NCBI GenBank assembly: GCA_035696165.1
Contig: DASRQX010000198.1
Location: forward strand, 1-64,000
Direction of reading: 5' to 3'
Length of the DNA: 64,000 nucleotides
From: Palsa-883 sp035696165
Lineage (GTDB): Bacteria > Pseudomonadota > Alphaproteobacteria > Acetobacterales > Acetobacteraceae
How positions within the stretch are numbered: position 1 is the first letter of the stretch; every line of letters starts with the position of its first letter. Below the pieces are notes generated by a model, which saw nothing but the letters and a program-made list of their open reading frames with translations, did no database searches and was not told the origin of the DNA. Made by a program: the position numbers and the translations under genes. Below, piece by piece: positions 1-8,771 of this stretch.

Positions 1-222
1 CTTGATCGTGCTGTACAACGCCGCAAGGTCCAGCCCTTCGACGAAGCTCCAGACCAGGCGCACCCGATGGTCGTCCGCAAGCAGGGTCTCGAGGTCCCCG
101 GCACGAAGCGCAACCTGCCGCCGTTCCGCCGTGCGAAGCCGGGGAAGTGCAACGCTCGCCCGCTGCGGCGCCGACTGGATCGGCAGCTCTTCGATCAGCG
201 CCGCACCATCTTCCTGCGCCAT
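1..222 (-). mobile_element. IS1182-like transposase, N-terminal fragment (runs off the window)
   Basis: The minus strand reads open from an ATG at 222 to the window edge, giving 74 residues. The stretch ADDHRVRLVWSFVEGLDL followed by AALYSTIK matches the N-terminal pattern I know for IS1182-type DDE transposases (DHRxRxVWxFVExLDLxxLY). The catalytic domain would lie outside the window, so I cannot tell whether the element is whole. Its 5' end lies beside the secG-tpiA block. A short perfect inverted repeat (CACCAT/ATGGTG, 231-252) lies just upstream of the start; I could not identify the terminal inverted repeat. The family call is recognition by motif only. Confidence 0.7.
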
Positions 223-372
223 TCCGACATCACCATGAGGATCCCAATGGTGATTCTAGCCAACTCGATTCCCGTTGACTCGCAAAATCCCCCGAGGCGA
301 CGAAACATGTTCAGGCTCTGAGGCGAAAGCGGTGCGCGTGCCCGCGGCTCTGTGGGGGTGCTACCCCTCCCC

Positions 373-420
373 CGACCTTGGACCGCGTCGCGGCCCAAGC
401 CCTCAAGGGGAGGAGGAGAA
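373..420. repeat. Dispersed palindromic intergenic repeat, copy A
   Basis: This roughly 46-base stretch, downstream of secG, matches the reverse complement of 12017-12062 at about 42 of 46 positions when compared by eye. Shared core pieces are CGCGGCCCAAGCCCTCAAGG and ACCTTGG. The element can fold because CCTC..GAGG blocks flank it. It may also act as a terminator for the secG transcript. Confidence 0.65.
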
Positions 421-433
421 TTTTGTCCGGCTC

Positions 434-760
434 TCAGTTGGTCGGGGCGGATGGTGGCTTCGGTGGGGCGGCAGGGAGGGCAGGCGCGGCAACCGGCGGC
501 GGTGTGTTGAGGATGGAGCCGGCGACCCCGGAGGTCCCGCGGTTCAGCAGCGCCAGGGCCAGCGACAGCGCCATGAAGGCCGTCGCCAGGATCGCCGTGG
601 CCCGCGTCAGCAGGTTGGCGGTGCCGCGGCCGGACATGAAGGAACCCATGCCCTGCGAGGAGCCGATCCCCAGCCCACCGCCCTCGCTGCGCTGGATCAA
701 CACGACACCGATCAGCGCCAGGGTCACGAACAGGTGGGTAATCGTCAGGACGGCGATCAA
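434..760 (-). CDS. secG: SecG, preprotein translocase subunit
   Basis: SecG is the small third subunit of the SecYEG channel in the inner membrane and helps SecA-driven export. The 108-residue product has the family layout: one membrane helix at about residues 3-21, a cytoplasmic loop containing QRSEGGGLG and SSQGMGSFMSGRG, a second helix at about 50-70, and a Pro/Ala-rich tail. The loop motif is diagnostic. The start is TTG at 760. The gene lies 111 bases downstream of tpiA on the same strand, a common tpiA-secG arrangement. Length is normal for alphaproteobacteria. Confidence 0.93.
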   Translation of the reverse strand: MIAVLTITHLFVTLALIGVVLIQRSEGGGLGIGSSQGMGSFMSGRGTANLLTRATAILATAFMALSLALALLNRGTSGVAGSILNTPPPVAAPALPAAPPKPPSAPTN

Positions 761-871
761 AAATCTGGCTCCGGGCGCGGCGGCGGGCAGGCAGCGCGGC
801 TTCTACCCGTCCCGTGCCCCACGGGCAATGGATCGGGCGGCGCGTGGGGCGATCTACGCGGTGCGGGCACT

Positions 872-1654
872 CTATACGACCTGGCCGGATGCCGTGCGGC
901 CGGGGCGGGCGGCGCGGGCGATCGCCAGGAAGTCGCCGGGTTTGAGGCTGGCTCCGCCGACCAGCGCGCCGTCGACCTCGGGCACCGCCAGCAGCGTGGC
1001 GGCATTGGCCGGGTTGACCGAGCCGCCGTACAGGATGCGCACCCCCCTGCCCGCCTCGCCGAACTGCCGCAGCAACTCCTCGCGGATAAAGGCGTGCATG
1101 GTGGCGACGTCCTGTTCGGTGGCCGTCTTGCCGGAGCCGATCGCCCAGACCGGCTCGTACGCCACCACGCCGTTGAACGGTTTCGGCAGGCTGCCGGCGA
1201 GTTGCCAGCCGACTACCTCGGTCTCCAGGCCGGACTGGCGCTGATCGGCGGTCTCACCGACGCAGACGATGGGCGTCAGGCCAGCCTGGGTGGCGGCCAG
1301 CACCTTCTCACGCACCAACTCGTCGGTTTCGCCATGGTTCTGTCGCCGCTCGGAGTGGCCGAGGATGACCCAGGTCGCGCCGGCGTCGCGCAGCATGGGG
1401 GCGGAGATGTCGCCGGTATGGGCGCCTTGCGCGGCGGTGTGGCAGTCCTGGCCACCCACCGCCACCTGGCTGCCGAGCAGCAGTTGGGCAACCGGGATGA
1501 TCTGGGTGAAGGGCGGGCAGACCAGTAGGTCGCAGGTCAGGCCGACCTGGGGCCCGGGGGTGGCGGTTGCCGCATCGCGCAACGGGCCGGCGATCGCGGC
1601 CGCCTGTGCGGTCAGCCCGTTCATTTTCCAGTTACCGGCAATCAATTGGCGCAT
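872..1654 (-). CDS. tpiA: Triosephosphate isomerase
   Basis: Interconverts dihydroxyacetone phosphate and glyceraldehyde 3-phosphate in glycolysis/gluconeogenesis, in the cytoplasm. The 260-residue protein shows the N-terminal GNWKMNG with catalytic Lys10, the electrophile His100 in ILGHSERR, and the catalytic base Glu167 in AYEPVWAIG. The phosphate-binding ILYGGSV lies near the C-terminus. All family hallmarks are present and length is typical. The ATG at 1654 directly precedes the conserved RQLIAGNWK. It is followed by secG and is divergent from the peptidoglycan-binding gene at 1907. Confidence 0.97.
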   Translation of the reverse strand: MRQLIAGNWKMNGLTAQAAAIAGPLRDAATATPGPQVGLTCDLLVCPPFTQIIPVAQLLLGSQVAVGGQDCHTAAQGAHTGDISAPMLRDAGATWVILGHSERRQNHGETDELVREKVLAATQAGLTPIVCVGETADQRQSGLETEVVGWQLAGSLPKPFNGVVAYEPVWAIGSGKTATEQDVATMHAFIREELLRQFGEAGRGVRILYGGSVNPANAATLLAVPEVDGALVGGASLKPGDFLAIARAARPGRTASGQVV

Positions 1655-1906
1655 GGCATGCCTCGCACTGTTCCGCTGGCCCTATCCCCTGACCTACCTA
1701 TCACAAAGGGCGCGACTGGCGACCAGGGCGGCGGCGAACGGGATCGCTCGCCTGGATGTGGGTGCCGGAATGGCCCCTGGAGGGCCCCTGGACGGCGGCT
1801 GCGCCATGGCCATAATTTCATGTGACACCAGCGGCTTTCCACTTGATCCTATCGCCATGATGCGGCGATTCGCTGTGTCGCGGTTAAACCGTTGCGGAGG
1901 AGTTTC

Positions 1907-2308
1907 ATGACCAAATATCTGCTCGCCTCGCCCGCCTGCCTGGCGCTCGCAGCATCCCTGTTCGCCGTGCCGGCGTTGGCCCAGGCGCCAGCGCCTGTGC
2001 CTGCGGCACCGGCAGCGCCGGCACCCTCGACCCCGGCTCCCGCGGCTGCGGCTCCGGCAACCGCGGCTCCTAGTGCCGCGGCACCTGACACCGCCGCGCC
2101 GACGAAGGCGGCGCATTCGAGCGCCCGCTCCGCACGGGTCGAACAGCTGCAGAATGCACTCAACTCGAACGGGGCCACCCTGACCGTGGACGGGAAGATG
2201 GGCTCGAAGACCAAGGCGGCGCTGATGGACTTTCAGAAGGCGCACGGGCTGAAGGTTACCGGCCGGCCCGACAAGGAGACGCGAGACGCGCTGAAGACGA
2301 CCGGCTGA
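1907..2308 (+). CDS. Secreted peptidoglycan-binding domain protein
   Basis: A 133-residue protein with a signal peptide (MTKYLLASPACLALAASLFA, cleavage near ALA-QA), then an Ala/Pro-rich low-complexity linker of about 60 residues, then a PG_binding_1-like domain from about residue 75 (LQNALNSNGATLTVDGKMG, KTKAALMDFQKAHGL). Such domains bind cell-wall peptidoglycan in the periplasm. No catalytic domain is fused, so the role is probably structural or targeting. The ATG at 1907 is preferred over the upstream in-frame TTG because GGAGG sits seven bases before it. It stands alone between tpiA (divergent) and a small orphan gene. Confidence 0.75.
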   Translation: MTKYLLASPACLALAASLFAVPALAQAPAPVPAAPAAPAPSTPAPAAAAPATAAPSAAAPDTAAPTKAAHSSARSARVEQLQNALNSNGATLTVDGKMGSKTKAALMDFQKAHGLKVTGRPDKETRDALKTTG

Positions 2309-2509
2309 GCCGGGGCGATGCCATGTCAACCCGATCGGGCATTGGTGCCGGTTTCGGCATCGCCCGATGCGGGTTGGCGGGCGGGCTCTGATCACGCTGG
2401 CCGGTGGGTGGCATCGGCAAGCGCGCCGGACGTCTTCGTCACACCAGGGGCTGGGGAATGCTGGTGATTACGATTCGTCTGCAGAATTTCTGAGGGCAAG
2501 GCAACCCGG

Positions 2510-2830
2510 ATGATGATCGACATCGACGCGTTGACCGAGCCGGAACTGATCGATCTCAATCACCGCATTGTCGCGCGACTACGCCTGCTCAACGAGGTGC
2601 GGGCGCATGCGGGAATGTTGGAGTTCCGGATTGGCGATCGGGTTGGGTTCCAACCACCGGGGCGGGGTTGGGTCGAGGGGATGTTGACGCGATACAACAA
2701 AAAGACGGTGACGATCATCACCGATGAGGGGCGACAATGGAATGTGTCGCCCGACTTTCTGAGCAAGGTCAGACCGCCGGTTGACACGACCACCACCGGC
2801 TCCAACATCATTCCGTTGAGCAGGCGATGA
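2510..2830 (+). CDS. Small conserved hypothetical protein
   Basis: A 106-residue cytoplasmic protein without signal peptide or membrane helix. The N-terminal third is helical and charged (LTEPELIDLNHRIVARLRLL). The middle (FRIGDRVGFQPPGRG, then VEGMLTRYNKKTVTIITDEG) reads like a small SH3/KOW-type beta barrel, and similar modules bind nucleic acid. That fold call is inference. The tail is polar. Codon use looks coding, and the gene starts MMID with a weak purine-rich stretch upstream. I do not recognise a named family. Spacing to its neighbours (over 200 bases each side) suggests a single-gene unit. Confidence 0.6.
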   Translation: MMIDIDALTEPELIDLNHRIVARLRLLNEVRAHAGMLEFRIGDRVGFQPPGRGWVEGMLTRYNKKTVTIITDEGRQWNVSPDFLSKVRPPVDTTTTGSNIIPLSRR

Positions 2831-3036
2831 CGCGCGTCCGGTTCCGGAGATTCCGCGGTCGCGATTGACGATGTGCGGTGCTGGCCGCGCAGATCAACAC
2901 TGGAAGCGCCAGCATTTCGGGCGCCTGGTGTGAAACGGACAAAAGAGTTTGTTGGCCTGGCGGTACGGGGCGCGAGGCGCCGCAGGGTATCCAAGCCGCC
3001 GGCCGCACCGACGAGCTAAAACTGCGCTTACGGGTA

Positions 3037-3939
3037 TCAGTCAGTCAGCCGGTACTTGATCTGCATTGTCACGGTGATCCGTTCCTGCGGCATTGTCGCG
3101 GGAAATGGCGGTAGCGACGCGTTGCGTAAGATCGCTTGAGCCGCGTCGTCCAGCCGTGGCGAGAAGCTGCTGCTCACCAGCTTCACGTCCAACACTTTCC
3201 CTGACCGATCGACCGTGAAGCGCAGCACGACGCCGCCCTGCTCGCCGCGCCGGCGTGCTTCATCGGGGTAGGTCTTGTGCGCCGCGAGCCAGCCACCGAG
3301 TTCGTGCTGCCAATCCGCGGCGATCGGCGCAGGGGCCGTCGTGGCGGGGGCGTTCGGCGCGGATGGCGACGTCATCTGCGCGCTGGCTTCCTCCCGGCTG
3401 ACATTTGACGGCACCGGTAGCACTGCGGCTGGTGCCGTTGCCCGCCGTGTCGGTGCTACCGGCGCCGTATGCGGCGGCGAGGCGGTCGCCATGCGGGATG
3501 GCTTGTTTGGCTTCGGCCTCGGCGGCGGTTGACGGTCCGGCAGCGGTGGCGGCGGGACCGGCAGTTGCGTGAGCGCATCGACGGTCGGCGACGGCGGCGG
3601 GACGGCTGGCGGCTCGGAGGCCTCGCTTCTCGGCGACGGCTTAGGCACGACCGGGGATTGCACCGCGGTGTCCGGCACTTCCGGTGGTGCGGGTGGTTCC
3701 GGAGCCGGATTCGGTGTCATTGCGGTCACGGTAGGAACCGCAGGAGGCTCAGCGCGTGCGGTTTGCGCCGGCGCGAACACCAATTGCACAGGCTGATCGT
3801 CCAAAGGCGCCGGTGCTACCGGCGGCTGGACAAACGTCAAAAGGAACACGCAGGCGCCGAGATGTAGCAAAGCAGCGGCGCAAAACGCCGTCGCTGATGG
3901 CCGGCTATTGGTTCGTGGGCCTGGCCAGCGGATCGCCAT
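3037..3939 (-). CDS. tonB: TonB family energy-transducing protein
   Basis: TonB couples the inner-membrane proton motive force to outer-membrane receptors. The 300-residue product has one N-terminal membrane anchor (FCAAALLHLGACVFLLTF), a very long Pro-rich periplasmic spacer (many PAPEPPAPPE / PPPPLPD runs), and a C-terminal TonB domain (WLAAHKTYPDEARRRGEQGG, VVLRFTVDRSG, LPPFPATMP). I chose ATG 3939 rather than the in-frame ATG at 4014 because the latter would sit on the palindrome at 3994-4013. No exbB/exbD is adjacent. The gene is divergent from the TonB-dependent receptor at 4068, its probable partner. Confidence 0.85.
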   Translation of the reverse strand: MAIRWPGPRTNSRPSATAFCAAALLHLGACVFLLTFVQPPVAPAPLDDQPVQLVFAPAQTARAEPPAVPTVTAMTPNPAPEPPAPPEVPDTAVQSPVVPKPSPRSEASEPPAVPPPSPTVDALTQLPVPPPPLPDRQPPPRPKPNKPSRMATASPPHTAPVAPTRRATAPAAVLPVPSNVSREEASAQMTSPSAPNAPATTAPAPIAADWQHELGGWLAAHKTYPDEARRRGEQGGVVLRFTVDRSGKVLDVKLVSSSFSPRLDDAAQAILRNASLPPFPATMPQERITVTMQIKYRLTD

Positions 3940-3993
3940 TGTTCCGGAGGCGGGTGCCTCAACCGTCAAACCGGCTTGTCGCGTCCGCCAAAC

Positions 3994-4013
3994 TGGTATG
4001 TTATAACGTATCA
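3994..4013. promoter_or_regulatory. Palindromic operator candidate between tonB and the receptor gene
   Basis: A 20-base near-palindrome, TGGTATGTTATAACGTATCA, pairs 16 of 20 positions around the perfect core GTTATAAC. It is AT-rich in a GC-rich setting and lies between two divergent genes, where a shared metal- or nutrient-responsive repressor would bind. The core resembles alphaproteobacterial Zur boxes (TGTTATA..TATAACA type) as I remember them. The regulator assignment is inference. Confidence 0.5.
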
Positions 4014-4067
4014 TATCGGTTGCGAGTATGCGCCGGAACCAATTGCCTGTGAAGGAGCCCAGAACTA

Positions 4068-6290
4068 ATGCGCGGTTACGCCCTGCCATTCGTCCCCGCC
4101 GCCATCTGCGCAGTAACGATGGCAGGGCTAGCCCATGCCGCCGATACGGACCTGGCGAGCCAGCCCGCCACCGCAACCCAACCCGCTTCCGCGCCGCAAA
4201 CTGCCGCTGCGTCCCAGCCCCAAGCTGCGCCTCAGCCCAATCCTGCAAGCCAGGCCAACGGCAACCTGTCGATGGACATCGACGTCGTATCCAAGCGGCT
4301 CGACGTCGCACGCCAACAGATCCAGCCCAGCCTCGGTGCCACCACATACACATTCACACCCGACGCGTTGAGCAACATCCCGCAAGGCGAAAACGCACCG
4401 CTCAACCAGGTGCTGTTGCAGGCACCCGGCGTGGCGCAGGACAGCTTCGGTCAGATCCATCTGCGCGGCGAGCACGCCAACGTGCAGTACCGCCTGAATG
4501 GCGTGGAGCTGCCGGAGGGCCTGTCGGTATTCGGTCAGGCGATCGAGAGCCGATTCGCCCAGAGCCTGTCACTGATTACTGGCGCTCTGCCGGCACAATA
4601 CGGCTTCCAGACTGCCGGTGTGGTGGACATCCAGACCAAGACCGGCATCAGCAATCCCGGGCTGACGTTGTCGATGTATGGCGGCAGTTGGAACTGGTTG
4701 GAGCCAAGCATGGACTACGGCGGTCGCAGTGGTCCGGTGGATTATTTCATCACCGTCGACGGCCTGCACAACGACCGCGGCATCGAGAATCCGACCTCCA
4801 GCTTCAGCGCAATTCACGACACCACCAACCAGTTTCACGGCCTCGCCTATGTTTCCGGCATCATCGACCCGGACACGCGCATCAGCCTGATCGTCGGCGG
4901 CTTCGACGGGAACTTCCAGATTCCCAACAATCCCGGCCAATCGACGCTGCCCCTGAACGTCAACGGCACCACCACGTTCAACAGCGCGAACCTGAACGAG
5001 AACCAGAGCGAGTCGACTTTCTTCGGGGTGCTGTCGCTGCAGAAGCATATCGACACGATCGACTTGCAGATCTCGGTGTTCAACCGCACCAGCACGCTGC
5101 ATTTCACGCCCGACGGGGTCGGTGACCTGCTGTTCAACGGCATCGCCCAGCAGGCTTCGCGCCAGGATGTGGCGAGCGGCCTCCAGAGCGATGGAAGCTG
5201 GCGGATCAATGACCAGCACACACTGCGCGCGGGGTTCCTGGCCCAACTCGAACAGGGCAGCTCCGACACACTATCGAGTGTGCTGCCGGTCAACGCCGCC
5301 GGCGTGCAAACCTCAACGACGCCGCTCCTGATCGCCGACAACCAGAACAACTCGGGCGGGCTGTACGGCCTCTATCTCCAGGATGAATGGCGGCTGCTGC
5401 CGACGCTGACGCTGAACTACGGCGCGCGGTTCGACATGGTTGAGGAATTCACCCATGAGAGCCAGCTCAGTCCACGCGCCAACCTGGTCTGGAAGCCGGT
5501 GACCAACACCACGCTGCACATCGGCTACGCGCGCTATTTCGTTCCGCCACCGTACGAGGCTTTGGCGCCGGGAAGCATCGCGAATTTCCAGGGCACGACG
5601 GCGGCGCCGCAGGTGACGCAGGACAACACCGTGCGCGCCGAGCGTTCGAACTATTTCGATGTGGGGGCCAGCCAGGTTCTGATACCCGGCCTGACGGTCG
5701 GTGTGGACGCCTACTACAAGATATCGAAGAACCTAATCGACGAGGGCCAGTTCGGTGCGCCGATCATCCTGACCGCCTTCAACTATGCACAAGGCATCCA
5801 GACCGGGGTCGAACTGACCGCGAGCTATGACCGCGGCCCGCTGTCACTCTACGGCAACCTGGCCTGGTCACGTGCCATGGGAAAGGACATCAACTCTGCG
5901 CAATTCAATTTCTCCGCTGCCGATCTGGCGTTCATCCAGAACAATTTCATCCATCTTGACCACGATCAGACCTGGAGCGGCTCGGCCGGTGCCGCCTATG
6001 TCTTCAACTCCGACAGTCCTTATCCGACGCGGGTTTCGGCCGACCTGCTGGTGCAGAGCGGGCTGCGCGCGAGCACGGCAACGATCCCGAACGGGGTGGC
6101 GTTGCCAAGCTACGCGACGGGCAACCTGTCCATCGTCCAAACCATCGCCACCGGCACTGATCTGCGGCTGGATGTGCTGAATATCGCCGACAATATCTAC
6201 GAGATCCGCAATGGCACGGGCGTCGGGGTTGGCGCACCGCAATTCGGCATCCGCCGCACCATTCTGGCGGGCATTACGCACCGGTTCTAA
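4068..6290 (+). CDS. TonB-dependent outer-membrane receptor
   Basis: A 740-residue receptor for high-affinity uptake across the outer membrane. A signal peptide (cleavage near AHA-AD) is followed by a Gln/Ala/Pro-rich linker. The plug domain spans about residues 75-190 (LNQVLLQAPGVAQDSFGQIH, LRGEHANVQYRLNGVELPEG). The 22-strand-type barrel ends in the terminal aromatic signature GITHRF. It is complete. GAAGGAG lies 11 bases before ATG 4068. It is divergent from tonB with a shared palindrome, so both are probably co-regulated by substrate status. The substrate cannot be read from sequence; zinc is suggested only by the operator-like core. Confidence 0.85.
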   Translation: MRGYALPFVPAAICAVTMAGLAHAADTDLASQPATATQPASAPQTAAASQPQAAPQPNPASQANGNLSMDIDVVSKRLDVARQQIQPSLGATTYTFTPDALSNIPQGENAPLNQVLLQAPGVAQDSFGQIHLRGEHANVQYRLNGVELPEGLSVFGQAIESRFAQSLSLITGALPAQYGFQTAGVVDIQTKTGISNPGLTLSMYGGSWNWLEPSMDYGGRSGPVDYFITVDGLHNDRGIENPTSSFSAIHDTTNQFHGLAYVSGIIDPDTRISLIVGGFDGNFQIPNNPGQSTLPLNVNGTTTFNSANLNENQSESTFFGVLSLQKHIDTIDLQISVFNRTSTLHFTPDGVGDLLFNGIAQQASRQDVASGLQSDGSWRINDQHTLRAGFLAQLEQGSSDTLSSVLPVNAAGVQTSTTPLLIADNQNNSGGLYGLYLQDEWRLLPTLTLNYGARFDMVEEFTHESQLSPRANLVWKPVTNTTLHIGYARYFVPPPYEALAPGSIANFQGTTAAPQVTQDNTVRAERSNYFDVGASQVLIPGLTVGVDAYYKISKNLIDEGQFGAPIILTAFNYAQGIQTGVELTASYDRGPLSLYGNLAWSRAMGKDINSAQFNFSAADLAFIQNNFIHLDHDQTWSGSAGAAYVFNSDSPYPTRVSADLLVQSGLRASTATIPNGVALPSYATGNLSIVQTIATGTDLRLDVLNIADNIYEIRNGTGVGVGAPQFGIRRTILAGITHRF

Positions 6291-6372
6291 GGGCGCGCCC
6301 CGGAGCGCCGCTGCCGCTGCCGCGTCGGTGAACGCTGGCCACCGGCGGGCGCGTGCTGCTATGCACGCGTCG

Positions 6373-6900
6373 ATGAGCGACGACGACCAAGCGCCCCCGG
6401 AAAGCCTCCTGCCCTACGAGGCATGGACGCAAGACGCGCTCCGCCAGGTGGTGGTACGCGCGGTGACGCATGCCGGCGCCCACGGGCTGCCCGGCCAGCA
6501 CCATTTCTACATCACGTTTCGCACCGACCATCCCGGCGTGGCGATCCCGCCGCGGCTGCGCGCCCAGTATCCACAGGAGATGACCATCGTCCTGCAACAC
6601 CAGTTCTGGGACCTGAAAGCCGACGAACAGACCGGTCTGATCAGCGTCGGACTGTCGTTCGGCGGCACGCCGGCCTCGCTGGTGATCCCGCTGGAGGCGG
6701 TGACGGCGTTCGCCGATCCGGCGGTGCGCTTCGGCCTGGCCTTCCGACCGGCGATGCCGGAGGGGCCAGCGGACACGGCACCGGAACCCACGGAGGCGCC
6801 CGCCGAGCCGCAAGCTGAGGCGCCGCCGGAAACGACGCCGGAGACGCCTCAAGTGGTCAGCCTCGATGCATTCCGTCGTCGGCCCCCATCGAAAACGTGA
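6373..6900 (+). CDS. sspB: SspB-family ClpXP adaptor (alpha type)
   Basis: SspB tethers ssrA-tagged proteins to the ClpXP protease. The 175-residue protein has the SspB-alpha fold signature: LPYEAWTQDALRQVVVRAV, then HHFYITFRTDHPGVAIP, YPQEMTIVLQHQFWDL and LSFGGTPASLVIPLEAVTAF. The acidic, Pro-rich linker ends in a short hydrophobic/basic tail (VVSLDAFRRR), which in the family docks on ClpX. Start MSDDDQ at 6373 fits homologues as I know them; an ATG at 6361 is possible. It is followed by fumA. The tmRNA gene it serves is in this same window (16633-16925). Confidence 0.85.
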   Translation: MSDDDQAPPESLLPYEAWTQDALRQVVVRAVTHAGAHGLPGQHHFYITFRTDHPGVAIPPRLRAQYPQEMTIVLQHQFWDLKADEQTGLISVGLSFGGTPASLVIPLEAVTAFADPAVRFGLAFRPAMPEGPADTAPEPTEAPAEPQAEAPPETTPETPQVVSLDAFRRRPPSKT

Positions 6901-6945
6901 CACCCCGCGATTGACTGGCAAACGCTGACAGGAAGGGACTGCTCG

Positions 6946-8592
6946 ATGAACGCTCCGATGCCGCGGCCTTCTGGTTTCCTGTATTCGCCGATGTATCCGT
7001 TGGGCCCGGATCAGACGGCCTGGAAACAGCTCCCGATCGGCGGTGTCAGCACGTCGGTCTGTGACGGCCACAGCCTGCTGCACGTGGCGCCGGACACGCT
7101 GTCCGAACTTGCCTTCGAGGCCTACCACGAGGTGTCGCACCTGCTGCGGCCGGGCCATCTGAAGCAGTTGCGTGCGATTTTGGATGACCCCGAGGCCAGC
7201 GGGAACGACCGGTTCGTCGCGTTGGATCTGTTGAAGAACGCCAACATTGCCGCTGGCGGCGTACTGCCGATGTGCCAGGACACCGGCACTGCGATCGTGT
7301 TCGGCAAGAAGGGCCAGCGCGTCTGGGTGGACGGTGACGAAGAGGAGGCTTTGGCCTGGGGCGTGCACCGCACGTACACCGAAACAAACCTGCGCTACTC
7401 GCAGATGGCGCCGCTGTCGATGTTCGAAGAGGTGAACACCGGCAACAACCTGCCGGTGCAGTTCGACATCATGGCCGCCCCCGGCGAGCACCATGCCGAC
7501 GAGTTCCATCTGATGTTCGTCGCCAAGGGGGGCGGCTCGGCCAACAAGAGCTTCCTGTTCCAGGAAACGCGGGCGATCCTGACGCCGGAGAAGCTGTTGG
7601 GGTTTCTCGAGGCGAAGATGAAGACACTGGGGACGTCGGCCTGCCCGCCGTATCATTTGGCGATCGTGATCGGCGGCACCTCGGCGGAAATGACGCTGAA
7701 GACGGTGAAGCTGGCGTCATGCCGTTGGCTGGACACGCTGCCGACCTCCGGCAGCAAGGCCGGGCACGCGTTCCGCGATGTGGAGATGGAGGCCAAGGTG
7801 CTGGACCTGTCGCGCCGCATCGGCATCGGCGCGCAGTTCGGCGGAAAATATTTCTGCCATGACGTGCGGGTGATACGGCTGCCTCGGCATGGGGCGTCGC
7901 TGCCGGTGGGAATTGGGGTTTCCTGCAGCGCCGACCGGCAGGTGCTGGCGAAGCTTACGCCGGACGGTGTGTTTTTGGAGCAGTTGGAGACCGATCCGGC
8001 GAAGTACCTGCCGGAGACGACCGACGATCATCTCGGTGGCGACGCGGTCGTAGTGGATTTGGACCGGCCGATGCCGGAGATCTTGAAGCAGCTGTCGGCG
8101 TATCCGGTGAAGACGCGCGTGATGCTGAACGGCACGATGGTGGTGGCGCGTGATATCGCGCACGCCAAGCTGAAGGGGCGGCTGGATCGCGGCGAGGGCC
8201 TGCCGGCGTATTTGCAGGACCATCCGGTTTACTATGCCGGCCCGGCGAAAACGCCGCAGGGCTATGCGACCGGCAGCTTTGGGCCGACGACCGCCGGACG
8301 GATGGATAGCTACGTCGCGGAGTTCCAGAAGGCTGGCGGATCGCTGGTGATGCTGGCGAAGGGCAACCGTTCGCGCGCGGTGAAGGATGCGTGCAAGGCG
8401 AATGGCGGGTTCTATCTGGGCAGCGTGGGTGGGCCGGCGGCGCGCCTGGCACTGGACTGCATCCGCAAGGTGGAGGTGCTGGAATATCCCGAGCTGGGGA
8501 TGGAGGCGGTGTGGCGCATCGAGGTGGAGAATTTCCCGGCGTTCATCGTGATCGATGACAAGGGGAACGATTTTTATGAGGGGATGGAGTAA
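6946..8592 (+). CDS. fumA: Fumarate hydratase class I (iron-sulfur)
   Basis: Hydrates fumarate to malate in the TCA cycle, using an oxygen-sensitive 4Fe-4S cluster. The 548-residue length is right for the single-chain class I enzyme. The N-terminal alpha domain carries PMCQDTGTA with a cluster-type Cys at residue 110, then GGGSANKS, GTSACPPYHLAIVIGG and FCHDVRVIRLPRHGASLPVG. The C-terminal beta domain carries LNGTMVVARDIAHAK, ATGSFGPTTAGRMD and GGPAARLAL. All main motifs are intact. AGGAAGG-like sequence precedes ATG 6946. It is distinct from class II FumC. Confidence 0.95.
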   Translation: MNAPMPRPSGFLYSPMYPLGPDQTAWKQLPIGGVSTSVCDGHSLLHVAPDTLSELAFEAYHEVSHLLRPGHLKQLRAILDDPEASGNDRFVALDLLKNANIAAGGVLPMCQDTGTAIVFGKKGQRVWVDGDEEEALAWGVHRTYTETNLRYSQMAPLSMFEEVNTGNNLPVQFDIMAAPGEHHADEFHLMFVAKGGGSANKSFLFQETRAILTPEKLLGFLEAKMKTLGTSACPPYHLAIVIGGTSAEMTLKTVKLASCRWLDTLPTSGSKAGHAFRDVEMEAKVLDLSRRIGIGAQFGGKYFCHDVRVIRLPRHGASLPVGIGVSCSADRQVLAKLTPDGVFLEQLETDPAKYLPETTDDHLGGDAVVVDLDRPMPEILKQLSAYPVKTRVMLNGTMVVARDIAHAKLKGRLDRGEGLPAYLQDHPVYYAGPAKTPQGYATGSFGPTTAGRMDSYVAEFQKAGGSLVMLAKGNRSRAVKDACKANGGFYLGSVGGPAARLALDCIRKVEVLEYPELGMEAVWRIEVENFPAFIVIDDKGNDFYEGME

Positions 8593-8625
8593 CCTTGCTC
8601 CCAACCCGATGACAGGAGCGGTGTC

Positions 8626-8745
8626 ATGGAATCGCTGCACTTGGAAAGGGTTCTCAACCTTTTGTCGGCCGAGGACAAATCCAAGGTCACCCAACTACGC
8701 TCGTCCGCCATACATGATCGTGTAACCGTCCTGCGGCTCTGGTAA
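8626..8745 (+). CDS. Small hypothetical protein (39 aa)
   Basis: A short open frame with a good ribosome site (ACAGGAG, 11 bases upstream of ATG 8626) encodes 39 residues, with MESLHLERVLNLLSAEDKSK as its first half. It starts 33 bases after fumA and could be translated from the same message. No domain is recognisable. It may be the remnant of a longer gene, because the neighbouring toxin-antitoxin region is decayed. Confidence 0.35.
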   Translation: MESLHLERVLNLLSAEDKSKVTQLRSSAIHDRVTVLRLW

Positions 8746-8771
8746 TACTACCAGACAAACCGGAGTGCACC

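Noticed and set aside
275..1528. Long plus-strand frame over secG and tpiA
   Set aside because: It is antisense to two well-recognised genes and has Gly/Arg-rich composition typical of GC-rich shadow frames.
6274..7656. 460-codon minus-strand frame
   Set aside because: It is antisense to sspB and fumA, Arg/His-rich and without any motif. The plus-strand genes explain the region.
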